Source: Terriglobia bacterium (GTDB lineage: Bacteria; Acidobacteriota; Terriglobia; Terriglobales; Acidobacteriaceae). From it: DNA of 64,000 nucleotides. Positions 24,911 to 33,332 of this stretch are shown piece after piece. The translations under genes and the position numbers were made by a program. The notes under the pieces were generated by a model. The model saw only the letters and a list, made by a program, of their open reading frames with translations. It had not been told where the DNA came from and ran no database searches. Each line of letters starts with the position of its first letter. Within the stretch, counting starts at the first letter, position 1. The DNA lies in NCBI GenBank assembly GCA_020073185.1, contig JAIQFT010000008.1, positions 1-64,000 of the forward strand. Direction: 5' to 3'.

Positions 24911-26081
24911 TGTCAGCGGTGACGCAGGTGAAACCGTCGCTTACCGAGCGCATTAATCGCATCGAAATTTCCGCCACGCTGGCGGTGGTGAATGAAGCCG
25001 ACCGCATGCGCCAGGCAGGCGCCGACCTGGTAGATTTTGGCGCGGGCGAGCCGCATTTCCACACGCCGCAGCACATCAAGGATGCCGCCATCGCCGCCAT
25101 CAACGCCAACTTCACCCGGTACACGCCGGTGGGCGGCACGGCCGAGCTGCGCGACGCCATCGTCAAGCGGCACGCCCAGGATTTCGGCTCCGCGTACAAG
25201 CGCGAGGAGTGTATCGCCTCGACTGGCGGCAAGCACGCGCTGTTCAACGCCATCCAGGTACTGGTGGAACATCGCGACGAGGTGATCGTGCCGGTGCCGG
25301 CGTGGGTGTCGTTCAAGGACATCATTCGCTACGCGGGCGGTGAGCCGGTGTTCGTGGAAACTGATGAGAACAAGGGGTTCTCGGTCACGCCGGCCATGAT
25401 CGAAAGCGCGGTCACGCCGCGGACCAAGGCCCGACGGGCGCGGTGCTGCCGCAGGAGGATTTCCAGGCCATCGTGCGCATGGCCAGCGAGCGCGGCATCT
25501 GGGTGATTGCCGACGAGTGCTATGTCTACCTCGATTACAGCGGGCGGCGCTTTTCCGCGGGCGCGGTGACCGAGGCGAAAGAGCGCATGGTCATTATCGG
25601 GTCGCTGTCAAAGACGTACGCCATGACCGGATGGCGGCTGGGTTACGCGCTCGCCCCCAAGGACGTGGTGTCGGCGATGCAGAAGCTGCAGAGCCAGTCC
25701 ACTTCAAACGCGACTTCGATCGTGCAGAAGGCGGCAGTGGCGGCACTGAATGGCCCGCAGCAGTGCATCAAGGAGATGGTCGAGGAGTACATCCGGCTGC
25801 GCGACCGCATGGTGGAAGGGCTGCGCGCCATTCCCGGCATCCAGTGCAACGTGCCCAACGGAGCCTTCTACGCGTATCCCAACGTGGCGGCGTTCTTGGG
25901 ACGCAAGGGGATCAACTCAGCCAGCGAGGTTGCGGCGCGTCTGCTGCGCGAGGCCGAGGTGGTCACCGTGCCAGGGGAGGCCTTCGGGACGACGCAGCAC
26001 ATCCGCATTTCCTATCCGACCTCGCCGGGCGAAATCGACCGCGGCCTGGAGCGCATGCGGAAGTTCTTTGGGGCGCTGTGA
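24910..26081 (+). pseudogene. Class I/II aminotransferase with internal frameshift and deletion
   Basis: Two frames together make an aspartate-aminotransferase-like protein. 24910-25440: SLTERINRIEISATLAVVNE, GAGEPHFHTP, CIASTGGKHALFNAIQ. From about 25441: PQEDFQAIVRMASERGIWVIADECY, the PLP-lysine motif IIGSLSKTYAMTGWRLG and RISYPTSPGEIDRG. At the join, DNA runs from TPRTKA straight to the T-G of NPTG, so about 25 bases including the conserved SPSNPTG segment are missing and the frame shifts by one. Either a true recent inactivation or a sequencing or assembly deletion. Both remaining parts look under normal coding constraint. Confidence 0.85.
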
Positions 26082-26094
26082 AGTTTAACTCTGA

Positions 26095-26358
26095 ATTCGT
26101 CGCCGTGGGTCCGAAGCGGAAGTCGTCATTCCCGCGACGATTCGGCGGAAACTCGGCATGAAGCCAGGCACAGATTTGATGATCCGGGAGGACCATGGCC
26201 GGATCATCATTGTGAAGTGTGGCACTGACGCCTACATTGACGGGCTGCGCGGCGTGTTCGGTGATACCACTCCGCTTATCGAGCCACTTCGCAGAGATCA
26301 CGAACGGGAAGACAAGCGCCGCGAACGCCTGTGGAAACGGCAAGGATTTATAGAATAG
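26095..26358 (+). pseudogene. AbrB/MazE-type antitoxin, N-terminally degraded
   Basis: In one frame the DNA reads EVVIPATIRRKLGMKPGTDL, the swapped-hairpin signature of AbrB/MazE domains, then YIDGLRGVFGD and a charged tail (HEREDKRRERLWKRQGFIE) like VapB-type partners of PIN toxins. A stop lies just upstream (26092-26094) and no proper start precedes the domain. The first ATG (26158) would remove half of it. No toxin gene follows. Confidence 0.6.
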
Positions 26359-26370
26359 ACAAGTAAGTAT

Positions 26371-26432
26371 CCTCCGGCAGAGCCGGAGGCTTTACGGGTC
26401 GCGGGCCCCTCAAAGGGGCCTGATCGCGACCC
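26371..26432. repeat. Pair of strong intergenic hairpins
   Basis: Hairpin 1 (26371-26389): CCTCCGGC-aga-GCCGGAGG. Hairpin 2 (26396-26432): GGGTCGCG, GGCCCC, loop TCAAA, GGGGCC, CGCGACCC. REP-like in form. No T-run follows, so a palindromic repeat element or RNA-stabilising structure is as likely as a terminator. The remaining bases to 26592 hold only an A+T-rich possible promoter (TTACAATAGTTATAGT near 26562-26577). Confidence 0.6.
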
Positions 26433-26592
26433 AAAGTCAAAACCGCTCGCTCCAGGCAGTACGGGTGAAAGCTGTGCGCTTGCAAAACCGCCACGCACAC
26501 GCGCTGGGATTTGGTCGCACCGGCGACTCGCGGTTCCTCAGTTCACCTCTAATCACTGCGATTACAATAGTTATAGTAGCTGCTTGCCACGC

Positions 26593-27630
26593 ATGTCCGA
26601 GCTTTATCCATTACTGTTGAAGCCGGAATTTCGCGAGCGCATCTGGGGCACGCGCGATTTATCGCCGCTGTTCGGCCAAGCGCCGGGCGTGTCGCCGATC
26701 GGAGAAGTCTGGCTCACTGGCGACGAATGCCGGGTGGCGAACGGCGCGCTGACGGGAGCGTCGCTCGGCGAATTGTGCCGGCGCTACGGGCGCGACCTGG
26801 TGGGCGAAACGGCGCGCGAGACCGAGCGCTTTCCGCTGCTGGTAAAATTCATCTTCCCGCGCGACAAGTTGTCGGTGCAGGTGCATCCCGACGACGAGGA
26901 TGCGCGGCGCGTGGGATTGCCGTGCGGCAAAACCGAGTGCTGGTATGTGCTGCAGGCGGCGCCGGGCGCGAAGGTCGGCCTGGGGTTGATACCGGGCACT
27001 ACGCGCGAGCAGTTTGCGCGCGCCATCGAAGAAGTGCGGGCCGAGCAGTTGCTGAATTGGATTGAAGTACACAGCGGCGAAATGATTTACGTCGACGCAG
27101 GCACTGTCCACGCCATCGGGCCGGGCGTGATCTTGTTGGAGACACAGCAAAACTCGGACACCACGTACCGCCTGTATGATTACGGGCGCCCGCGCGAGCT
27201 GCACGTCCAGCAAGGGCTGGCGGCGCTGAAGGAAACCACGAGGGCGGGCAAGGTTGAACCGCAGGGAGATGAAGACTGTCCCCTCCTAGTCGATTCGCCT
27301 TATTTCATGGTTGACAGGTACCGGTTGCGCAATGACGTGAAAAGTGCCAGCGGTTGCCAACTTGCAGGTTCAAACAACGAAAAATGGTCGTGGCGCACCG
27401 TCGAGATACTCGTAGGACTCGACGGCTGCGGCGTAGTCGAAGCGCAGGGTTGTCAGCCGGTAACGTTCGGGCGCGGAGATGTCGTCGTCATTCCGGCTGC
27501 CACCGACTATTATGAGATTCGCGCCCACTGGGAGCTGGAGATGTTGGCCATGGTACTCCCGCCCAAGGACAGTCAAATTCAGCCTCGAATTTACACCAAC
27601 GTCTCAGCCGATCAGAGTGGACTCGTGTAA
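26593..27630 (+). CDS. manA: Mannose-6-phosphate isomerase, class I
   Basis: 345 residues from ATG at 26593 (TTG at 26584 possible). Interconverts fructose-6-phosphate and mannose-6-phosphate. Zinc and active-site motifs: LSVQVHPDDEDARR, KTECWYVLQAAPGA, VDAGTVHAIGPGVILLETQQNSDTTYRLYDYGR. The C-terminal cupin half is divergent. Its stop shares one base with the manC start (TAATG), so the pair is coupled and supplies GDP-mannose. Confidence 0.95.
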   Translation: MSELYPLLLKPEFRERIWGTRDLSPLFGQAPGVSPIGEVWLTGDECRVANGALTGASLGELCRRYGRDLVGETARETERFPLLVKFIFPRDKLSVQVHPDDEDARRVGLPCGKTECWYVLQAAPGAKVGLGLIPGTTREQFARAIEEVRAEQLLNWIEVHSGEMIYVDAGTVHAIGPGVILLETQQNSDTTYRLYDYGRPRELHVQQGLAALKETTRAGKVEPQGDEDCPLLVDSPYFMVDRYRLRNDVKSASGCQLAGSNNEKWSWRTVEILVGLDGCGVVEAQGCQPVTFGRGDVVVIPAATDYYEIRAHWELEMLAMVLPPKDSQIQPRIYTNVSADQSGLV

Positions 27631-28736
27631 TGGCTGCGAAAACAAATTTTTGTCCCGTAATTGTTGCCGGCGGCCGCGGCACCAGGTTCTGGCCGCTCAG
27701 CCGCAAGCGCCGCTCCAAGCAGATGCTCGCCCTCAACAGCCAGCGCACCATGATCCAGGAGACGTTGGACCGGCTCCGGCCGCTGGCGCCGGAGTCGTCC
27801 TTCTGGATCATTACCAACGAGGACTTGCGCGCAGGCATTGCCCGCCAACTGGCCGAGCTCAATAAGGCACAGATCCTCGCCGAGCCCGTCGGCCGCAACA
27901 CGGCGCCCGCCATCGGGTTGGCGGCGTTTGTTCTGCTGCGGCGCGACCCGGACGCGGTGATCGGCATGTTCCCTTCCGACCACGTGATCACCAACGAGTC
28001 CAGGTTTCACAAGAACATTAATAGCGCGGTCCGCCTGGCGCGCGAAGACGGGCACATCGTCGTGCTGGGCATCCCGCCCACCCATCCGGAGACCGGATAC
28101 GGCTACATCGAGGTCGGCGAGAAGCTTCCGGGAGAAATCCGGCGCGTGCGCCGCTTCACCGAAAAGCCCAACCTGGATCGCGCCGAGGAGTTTGTCGCCG
28201 CGGGAAATTATTTCTGGAACAGCGGCATGTTCGTGTGGAGCGCGCGCACGCTGGCCAACGCGCTGCGCGAGCACTTGTCGGAGACCGCGCCCTACCTGGA
28301 GAAAATCGCCGCCGCGTACGGGACCAGGAGATTCGACAGCACCTTCCGTGCGCTGTATCCGAAATGCGAGAACATCAGCGTGGATTATGCGGTGCTGGAA
28401 CCACGGTCGGCCAAGGGCGAGCACGCGTCGAACCTGTACTGCGTTCCGGCGAGCTTCGGGTGGAATGACCTGGGCTCGTGGGCGGCGCTCTACGAACATC
28501 ATATCGCCGATGGCAAGCGCGGCGACAACGTGATCAGAGCGCAGAAGAATTTCACCCTCAATGCCAGCGGCAACTACATCCACGCGCCGAACAAGTTCGT
28601 TGCCGCCGTGGGCGTGAAAAGCCTGGTGATCGTCGAGACCGGGGACGCGCTGCTGGTGACCACGCGCGAACACGCGCAGGACGTGGGCAAGGTGGTGCAG
28701 TACCTGGACGAGAAGAAGCTGTCGAAGCTGGTTTGA
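27630..28736 (+). CDS. manC: Mannose-1-phosphate guanylyltransferase
   Basis: 368 residues, nucleotidyltransferase part only, without the fused isomerase domain of longer ManC proteins; that activity comes from manA upstream. Motifs: VIVAGGRGTRFWPLSRKRRSKQ (GTP binding), LAEPVGRNTAPAIGLAA, FPSDHVI, FTEKPNLDRAEEFV, WNSGMFVW, NLYCVPASFGWNDLGSW. Makes GDP-mannose for surface polysaccharides or glycoproteins. Confidence 0.96.
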   Translation: MAAKTNFCPVIVAGGRGTRFWPLSRKRRSKQMLALNSQRTMIQETLDRLRPLAPESSFWIITNEDLRAGIARQLAELNKAQILAEPVGRNTAPAIGLAAFVLLRRDPDAVIGMFPSDHVITNESRFHKNINSAVRLAREDGHIVVLGIPPTHPETGYGYIEVGEKLPGEIRRVRRFTEKPNLDRAEEFVAAGNYFWNSGMFVWSARTLANALREHLSETAPYLEKIAAAYGTRRFDSTFRALYPKCENISVDYAVLEPRSAKGEHASNLYCVPASFGWNDLGSWAALYEHHIADGKRGDNVIRAQKNFTLNASGNYIHAPNKFVAAVGVKSLVIVETGDALLVTTREHAQDVGKVVQYLDEKKLSKLV

Positions 28737-28741
28737 TACAG

Positions 28742-28887
28742 TTGTCGGTTTGCGGTTCTCGGTTTTCGGTCCAGCGGCGCGTGGGATTCCGCTTTTGACC
28801 GTCCGATTGCCACGTAGCGCGTCAATTTACAAGTGGTCGTACTCCGTGACCAGGAACCGAAAACCGATAACCGGCAACCGATAACCC
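28742..28887. repeat. Inverted pair of 7-nt-period arrays before the phosphohexomutase
   Basis: Left array 28742-28769: TTGTCGG, TTTGCGG, TTCTCGG, TTTTCGG. Right array 28854-28887: GAACCGA, AAACCGA, TAACCGG, CAACCGA, TAACCC, ending at the base before the ATG at 28888. The arms are complementary. No ribosome site remains between array and start codon. Confidence 0.8.
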
Positions 28888-30327
28888 ATGTCTGAAATCA
28901 AGTTCGGCACCGATGGCTGGCGCGGCGTGATCGCCGACGATTACACATATGAGAACGTGCGCCGCGCCGCCGGCGCCACCGCCTCCTACATCCTCAAGAA
29001 GGAAGATCCGCGCAAGGGCGTGGTGGTCGGCTACGACACGCGCTTCGGCTCGCGCAGCTTTGCGCAGGCGGCGGCGGAAGTGCTCGCCGGCGCCGGCATT
29101 CCAGTCCGCTTTTCCAACGACTACGTCCCCACGCCGGCAATCTCCTACATGGCCAAGGCGCTGGACGCCTCCGGCGGCGTCATGATCACCTCCAGCCACA
29201 ATCCCTGGAACTGGAACGGCTTCAAGTTCAAGGAAAAATTCGGCGGCTCGGCGCGCCCGGCGATCATCCGCGAGATCGAGTCGGAACTAGACGCCGGCGC
29301 CATGCCGAAAGGCACGCGCGCCCCGATCGAGGAAGTGGACTTCAAGAAGCCGTACGTGGCGGCGATCACCAGGTTTGCCGATCTCGACCTGATCGGCCGC
29401 GCCGGATTCAAAATCGCAATTGATTACATGTACGGCGCCGGCCGCTACGTCCTCGGCAATATCCTGCGCCAGCACGGCGCCGAGGTGGTGGAGATCCGCA
29501 GCGAGATCAACCCGCTGTTCCCCGGCATCAATCCCGAGCCCATTGAGCCCCACGTGCGCATGCTGCAGGACACCGTCGTGCGCCAGCGCTGCCACGCCGG
29601 CTTCGCCAACGATGGCGATGCCGACCGCATCGGCGCGGTCACCGAGGATGGCACCTTCGTGGACGCGCACAAGTGCTACGCCATCCTGCTGTGGTGGCTG
29701 CTGGAATTCAAAGGGTGGCCGGGCGCGGTGACGCGCGCCTTTAACACCACGCGCATGCTCGACCGCATCGCGCGCAAGCACGGGCGCGAACTGATTGAAC
29801 ACGGCATCGGCTTCAAGTACGTCTGCGACGTGGTGCTCTCGGGCAAGGAAGTGCTCATCGGCGGCGAGGAATCCGGCGGCATCGGCATTCCGCGCCATCT
29901 GCCGGAGCGCGACGGCGTGCTCAACGCGCTGTTGCTCGCCAACGCCATGGCAGAATCGCGCATGACGCTCGGCCAGATCGTCGCCCACCTGCAGCAGGAA
30001 TTCGGTCCACATTACTACGGCCGCCGTGACCTGCGCATTGACGAAGAGATCAAGCACTCAGCGATCCGCCGCGCCGATTCCGGCGCAGTGCGCCGGCTCG
30101 GACCGTACCAAATCTTGCGCAAAGAGAATTTGGACGGAGTAAAGTTTTTCCTCGACGCGCCCACCAACGGCAACGGCGCCGAAGCCTGGGTGCTGATGCG
30201 CGCCTCCGGCACCGAGCCGCTCATGCGCATCTACTGTGAGGCTGCGTCGCCGGAGCTGGTCACCGAGATCCTGGATGCTTCGGTCGCCTTCGTCGAGGAA
30301 GCAGCGGTCGCAGGGGCCAGGCTCTAG
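28888..30327 (+). CDS. Phosphoglucomutase/phosphomannomutase family protein
   Basis: 479 residues, four-domain alpha-D-phosphohexomutase. Motifs: FGTDGWRGVIADDYT, catalytic serine loop MITSSHNPWNWNG, metal loop ANDGDADRIGAV, sugar loop IGGEESGGIG and phosphate loop MRASGTEPLMRIY. With manA and manC it completes conversion to GDP-mannose, the mutase supplying mannose-1-phosphate. Glucose-1-phosphate activity cannot be excluded from sequence alone. Confidence 0.94.
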   Translation: MSEIKFGTDGWRGVIADDYTYENVRRAAGATASYILKKEDPRKGVVVGYDTRFGSRSFAQAAAEVLAGAGIPVRFSNDYVPTPAISYMAKALDASGGVMITSSHNPWNWNGFKFKEKFGGSARPAIIREIESELDAGAMPKGTRAPIEEVDFKKPYVAAITRFADLDLIGRAGFKIAIDYMYGAGRYVLGNILRQHGAEVVEIRSEINPLFPGINPEPIEPHVRMLQDTVVRQRCHAGFANDGDADRIGAVTEDGTFVDAHKCYAILLWWLLEFKGWPGAVTRAFNTTRMLDRIARKHGRELIEHGIGFKYVCDVVLSGKEVLIGGEESGGIGIPRHLPERDGVLNALLLANAMAESRMTLGQIVAHLQQEFGPHYYGRRDLRIDEEIKHSAIRRADSGAVRRLGPYQILRKENLDGVKFFLDAPTNGNGAEAWVLMRASGTEPLMRIYCEAASPELVTEILDASVAFVEEAAVAGARL

Positions 30328-30401
30328 GCGCCAAGCTTCGGGCAGAGGCGACAACCGACCGGCGAACGCGCGCGCTCGCCGTTTTAAGATTCGCAGCAAT
30401 C

Positions 30402-31589
30402 ATGACCATGGCCGCCACCACGTCTGAGCAGCTTCCCGACACGCCCGAGGCGCGCCAGTACAACCGCATTCGCCGCCACCTCAGCATCCTGGATTTCCTG
30501 CTCGGGTTGGCGTTCCTGCTGGCCTTGTTGTTCGCCGTCACGCCGCGCGGCGCGCGCTGGAGCGAGGTGCTGCGCGACTGGGCGTGGCTGGGCGCGCGCC
30601 AGCACTACACCCTCGCCGTGCTCCTCTATGTCGCCATGCTGTTGCTGATCGGCAAACTGCTCGGCCTGGGCCTCGACTTCTACAGCTTCCGCCTCGAGCA
30701 CCGCTACAACCTCTCCAACCAGAAGTTGCGTTCCTGGATCTGGGACCAAGTTAAGGGATGGTTGGTCGGCTTGGTGTTGGGCGGAATCGTGGCCGAGTTG
30801 ATTTACTGGACCATCCGCCAGGCGCCGCAGCACTGGTGGCTGATCGCGTGGGCGGTGTTCATCGCGCTCTCCGTTTTCCTCGCGCAGATCGCGCCCGTGG
30901 TGCTCTTTCCGCTGTTCTACAAATTCCAGCCGCTGGAGAACGACGACCTCCGCGAACGCCTGCTGCGGCTCAGCCAGCGCGCCGGCACGCGCGTTCGCGG
31001 CATCTACGAGTGGAAGCTGTCGGAAAAGAGCAAGAAGGCCAACGCCGCGCTCACCGGCCTGGGACGCACGCGCCGCATCATCCTGGCGGACACGCTGCTG
31101 GAGAATTATTCGCCCGAGGAAATCGAATCCATCCTCGCCCACGAACTCGGCCACCACGTGCACCGCCACATTGTGAAGGGCATCCTGGTGCAGGTGGTGA
31201 TCACCTTTTTCGGCTTCTGGGCGACGGCTGCCGTCCTGCGCTACGCCGTCGAGCAGCGCCACCTGTTTGAAACCCTCTCCGACTTCGCCAACCTTCCGCT
31301 GCTGGCGCTGGTCTCCACCGTGATGTCGTTATTGCTCATGCCGGCGCTGAACGCCTACTCGCGCTACAACGAGCGCCAGGCGGATCTCTACTGCTTTCAG
31401 TCCATTCCCGACGTCGCGCCCTTCATTTCATCGATGGAGAAGCTGGCGCAGCAGAATCTGGCGGAGCGCCGGCCTTCGCGCTTCGTAGAATGGCTGTTCC
31501 ATTCGCACCCTGCCGTCTGGAGGAGAATTCGGGCGGCCGAACTCTTCCGCCGGCAACCGCCGAGCGTCAACCCTGTCGAACTGCCATGA
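30402..31589 (+). CDS. M48-family (Ste24/HtpX-like) membrane zinc metallopeptidase
   Basis: 395 residues. Several membrane helices in the first 170 residues, then the zinc motif ILAHELGHHVHRHI (about residue 245) and the third-ligand region SRYNERQADLYCFQ. The long multi-helix N-terminus matches the CAAX-prenyl-protease-1 (Ste24) branch, which acts in membrane protein quality control in bacteria. An in-frame ATG at 30408 is an alternative start. Converges on kdsB with five bases between stops. Confidence 0.92.
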   Translation: MTMAATTSEQLPDTPEARQYNRIRRHLSILDFLLGLAFLLALLFAVTPRGARWSEVLRDWAWLGARQHYTLAVLLYVAMLLLIGKLLGLGLDFYSFRLEHRYNLSNQKLRSWIWDQVKGWLVGLVLGGIVAELIYWTIRQAPQHWWLIAWAVFIALSVFLAQIAPVVLFPLFYKFQPLENDDLRERLLRLSQRAGTRVRGIYEWKLSEKSKKANAALTGLGRTRRIILADTLLENYSPEEIESILAHELGHHVHRHIVKGILVQVVITFFGFWATAAVLRYAVEQRHLFETLSDFANLPLLALVSTVMSLLLMPALNAYSRYNERQADLYCFQSIPDVAPFISSMEKLAQQNLAERRPSRFVEWLFHSHPAVWRRIRAAELFRRQPPSVNPVELP

Positions 31590-31594
31590 TTGGA

Positions 31595-32323
31595 TTAGCG
31601 CGCCAGCAGTATTCTCTCGGCGCGGCGCAGATCGTCCTCCGTGTCCACTCCGATCGTGTCGAACGGGGTTTCGCCGACGTGGATGTCGACGCCATTTTCC
31701 AGGAAGCGAAGCTGCTCCAGCCGCTCGCTGCGCTCCAGCGGCGATTCCGGCCAGCCGCAAAATTTCGCCAGCGCCTCGGGCCGGTAGGCGTAAAAGCCCA
31801 GGTGCTTGAAGTACCGCCCCTCCCCGGTACCATCACGGTCGTAGGGAATGGCCGCCCGCGAGAAATACAGGGCGCGCCCCGCGAGGTCGGTAGTGACTTT
31901 CACCGCGTTCGGGTTGTTGACATCTTCGGGAGTGGCGGGAGTCTTCAGCGTGCCCACCTGTACACTCGCATCGCGCATCACCTCCAGCAGCGCGGCGACG
32001 TGCTCCGGGCGCGTCAGTGGCTCATCGCCCTGTATGTTCAGATAAACGTCGGCGGGTATGGCGCGCCCGACCTCGCAAATGCGCTCGGTGCCGCTCCGGT
32101 GTTGCGCCGAAGTCAGCCGGACGTTCCATCCGCGCTCGCGGCCCAGCGACACGATCTCGTCCGAGTCGGTTGCTATCAGCACGTCGTCTGCACCCAGCAG
32201 TGGCGAGCGTCGCGCCGCTTCGTAGACGTAAGCGAGCATGGGGCGACCGGCGATTTCCCGCAGCGGCTTGCGCGCCAACCGCGTGGAGGCCAGCCGTGCT
32301 GGAATCACCGCCAGTACGCGCAT
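31595..32323 (-). CDS. kdsB: 3-deoxy-manno-octulosonate cytidylyltransferase
   Basis: 242 residues. Activates Kdo as CMP-Kdo for lipopolysaccharide. Motifs: VIPARLASTRLARKPLREI, VLIATDSDEIV, LTSAQHRSGTERICEVG, YLNIQGDEPL, YFKHLGFYAYRPEAL. Its presence implies a Kdo-containing outer membrane. A 7-nt-period array begins seven bases upstream of its start codon. Confidence 0.97.
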   Translation of the reverse strand: MRVLAVIPARLASTRLARKPLREIAGRPMLAYVYEAARRSPLLGADDVLIATDSDEIVSLGRERGWNVRLTSAQHRSGTERICEVGRAIPADVYLNIQGDEPLTRPEHVAALLEVMRDASVQVGTLKTPATPEDVNNPNAVKVTTDLAGRALYFSRAAIPYDRDGTGEGRYFKHLGFYAYRPEALAKFCGWPESPLERSERLEQLRFLENGVDIHVGETPFDTIGVDTEDDLRRAERILLAR

Positions 32324-32329
32324 GGCCCA

Positions 32330-32363
32330 GTTTCAAGTTTCCAGTTTCCAGTTTCAAGTTGAA
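32330..32363. repeat. 7-nt-period array upstream of kdsB
   Basis: Heptamers GTTTCAA, GTTTCCA, GTTTCCA, GTTTCAA, then GTTGAA. It lies in the leader of kdsB. Confidence 0.75.
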
Positions 32364-32420
32364 TCGAGCGAGGGAGCAGTCTCGGAGTCAACCAGAGCGG
32401 CGGATGTAGTGGTTAGGCGC

Positions 32421-32448
32421 CGATCACTGACCGCTGACCACTGTCCTG
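32421..32448. repeat. 7-nt-period array at the end of the receiver-like gene
   Basis: Heptamers CGATCAC, TGACCGC, TGACCAC, TGTCCTG, ending two bases before the stop codon of the gene at 32451-32831. Confidence 0.65.
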
Positions 32449-32450
32449 CA

Positions 32451-32831
32451 TCAGCTCGCCGCGGCGGCGGTGTTGCCGCGCGTGACGTACGCTGCGACTT
32501 GCGAGAGCAAGTGCTCGGGGCCGCGCAACCCGTCCACGAAACCGTCGGCCAGCGAGCGCTGCGGCCGGATGAGGCCGCCGACATGGACCACGACGACCGG
32601 CACACGCTGCTTCAGTCGCCTGATTTCGCGCACCGCGGCTTCCAGTTCGTTGGGCGGGACAGAGTGGCAGGCAAGCACGAGGTTAACCGCCCGGCTGCGC
32701 AGGATGCGCAACGCAGCGCTCCGTGTCTCGGCGATGACGACCTCGTAGCCGGCGTCTTCCAGCACGCGGGCGCGAGCATCCGTCAGCAGGGCATCAATCC
32801 CGAAATGCAACAGCAACCGGCCCGTGACCAT
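32451..32831 (-). CDS. Degenerate response-regulator receiver-like protein
   Basis: 126 residues from ATG at 32831 (the frame reaches 32912, but that would overlap the divergent gene's start). Alternating beta-alpha pattern of a receiver: GIDALLTDARARVLEDAGYEVVIAET, AVNLVLACHSVPPNELEAAV, VPVVVVHVGG. The phospho-acceptor Asp expected at VNLVLxD is Ala/Cys. Probably a pseudo-receiver that binds a partner without phosphorylation. Divergent from the HTH gene. Confidence 0.6.
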   Translation of the reverse strand: MVTGRLLLHFGIDALLTDARARVLEDAGYEVVIAETRSAALRILRSRAVNLVLACHSVPPNELEAAVREIRRLKQRVPVVVVHVGGLIRPQRSLADGFVDGLRGPEHLLSQVAAYVTRGNTAAAAS

Positions 32832-32910
32832 AAAGCGTGCGTTAGTCCTTGCACTCAATAGAGTGAGATGCGGTACGATATACAAGTTCGCTGCCGGCAG
32901 GTGCGCCAAC

Positions 32911-33327
32911 ATGCGTCAACCCTCGGAGCCATTCGCCAAAGCTGCGGTTTTGAATTCGTGGAAGGAAATCGCCGTCTATCTTGATCGCGGCGTACGCACC
33001 GTGCAGCGCTGGGAGCACGACCTCAAGCTCCCCGTGCATCGTCCCAAGGGCAAAGATCGCAGCGCCGTGTTGGCGTTTCCCGTCGAACTCGACGGATGGC
33101 TCATGAACACGCCCATCCGCAACGGCGGCTGCGTTGCCGTGCGCGCCCCCGCCCCCGAACTGACGCAGCGCGCGCGCGACCTCCGCATGCGCTCCCGCCT
33201 GCTGGTGGGGAATGTCCACAAGAGCGCCGAAAGCCAGCGGGCGAAGACAGAAAAGCTGGCGATAACCCTGCAAGGGGTGATGACCCGCATGCAAAACGCG
33301 CGCCGCAATGGCCGGCAGGCCGTCTAA
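32911..33327 (+). CDS. Helix-turn-helix DNA-binding protein
   Basis: 138 residues from ATG at 32911. The N-terminal motif SWKEIAVYLDRGVRTVQRWEHDLKLPVHR is an excisionase/MerR-like winged helix seen repeatedly in Acidobacteria, sometimes fused to TPR or kinase domains. The C-terminal part is basic and helical without a known domain. Divergent from the receiver-like gene with about 80 bases between; they may be co-regulated. Confidence 0.75.
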   Translation: MRQPSEPFAKAAVLNSWKEIAVYLDRGVRTVQRWEHDLKLPVHRPKGKDRSAVLAFPVELDGWLMNTPIRNGGCVAVRAPAPELTQRARDLRMRSRLLVGNVHKSAESQRAKTEKLAITLQGVMTRMQNARRNGRQAV

Positions 33328-33332
33328 CCCAC

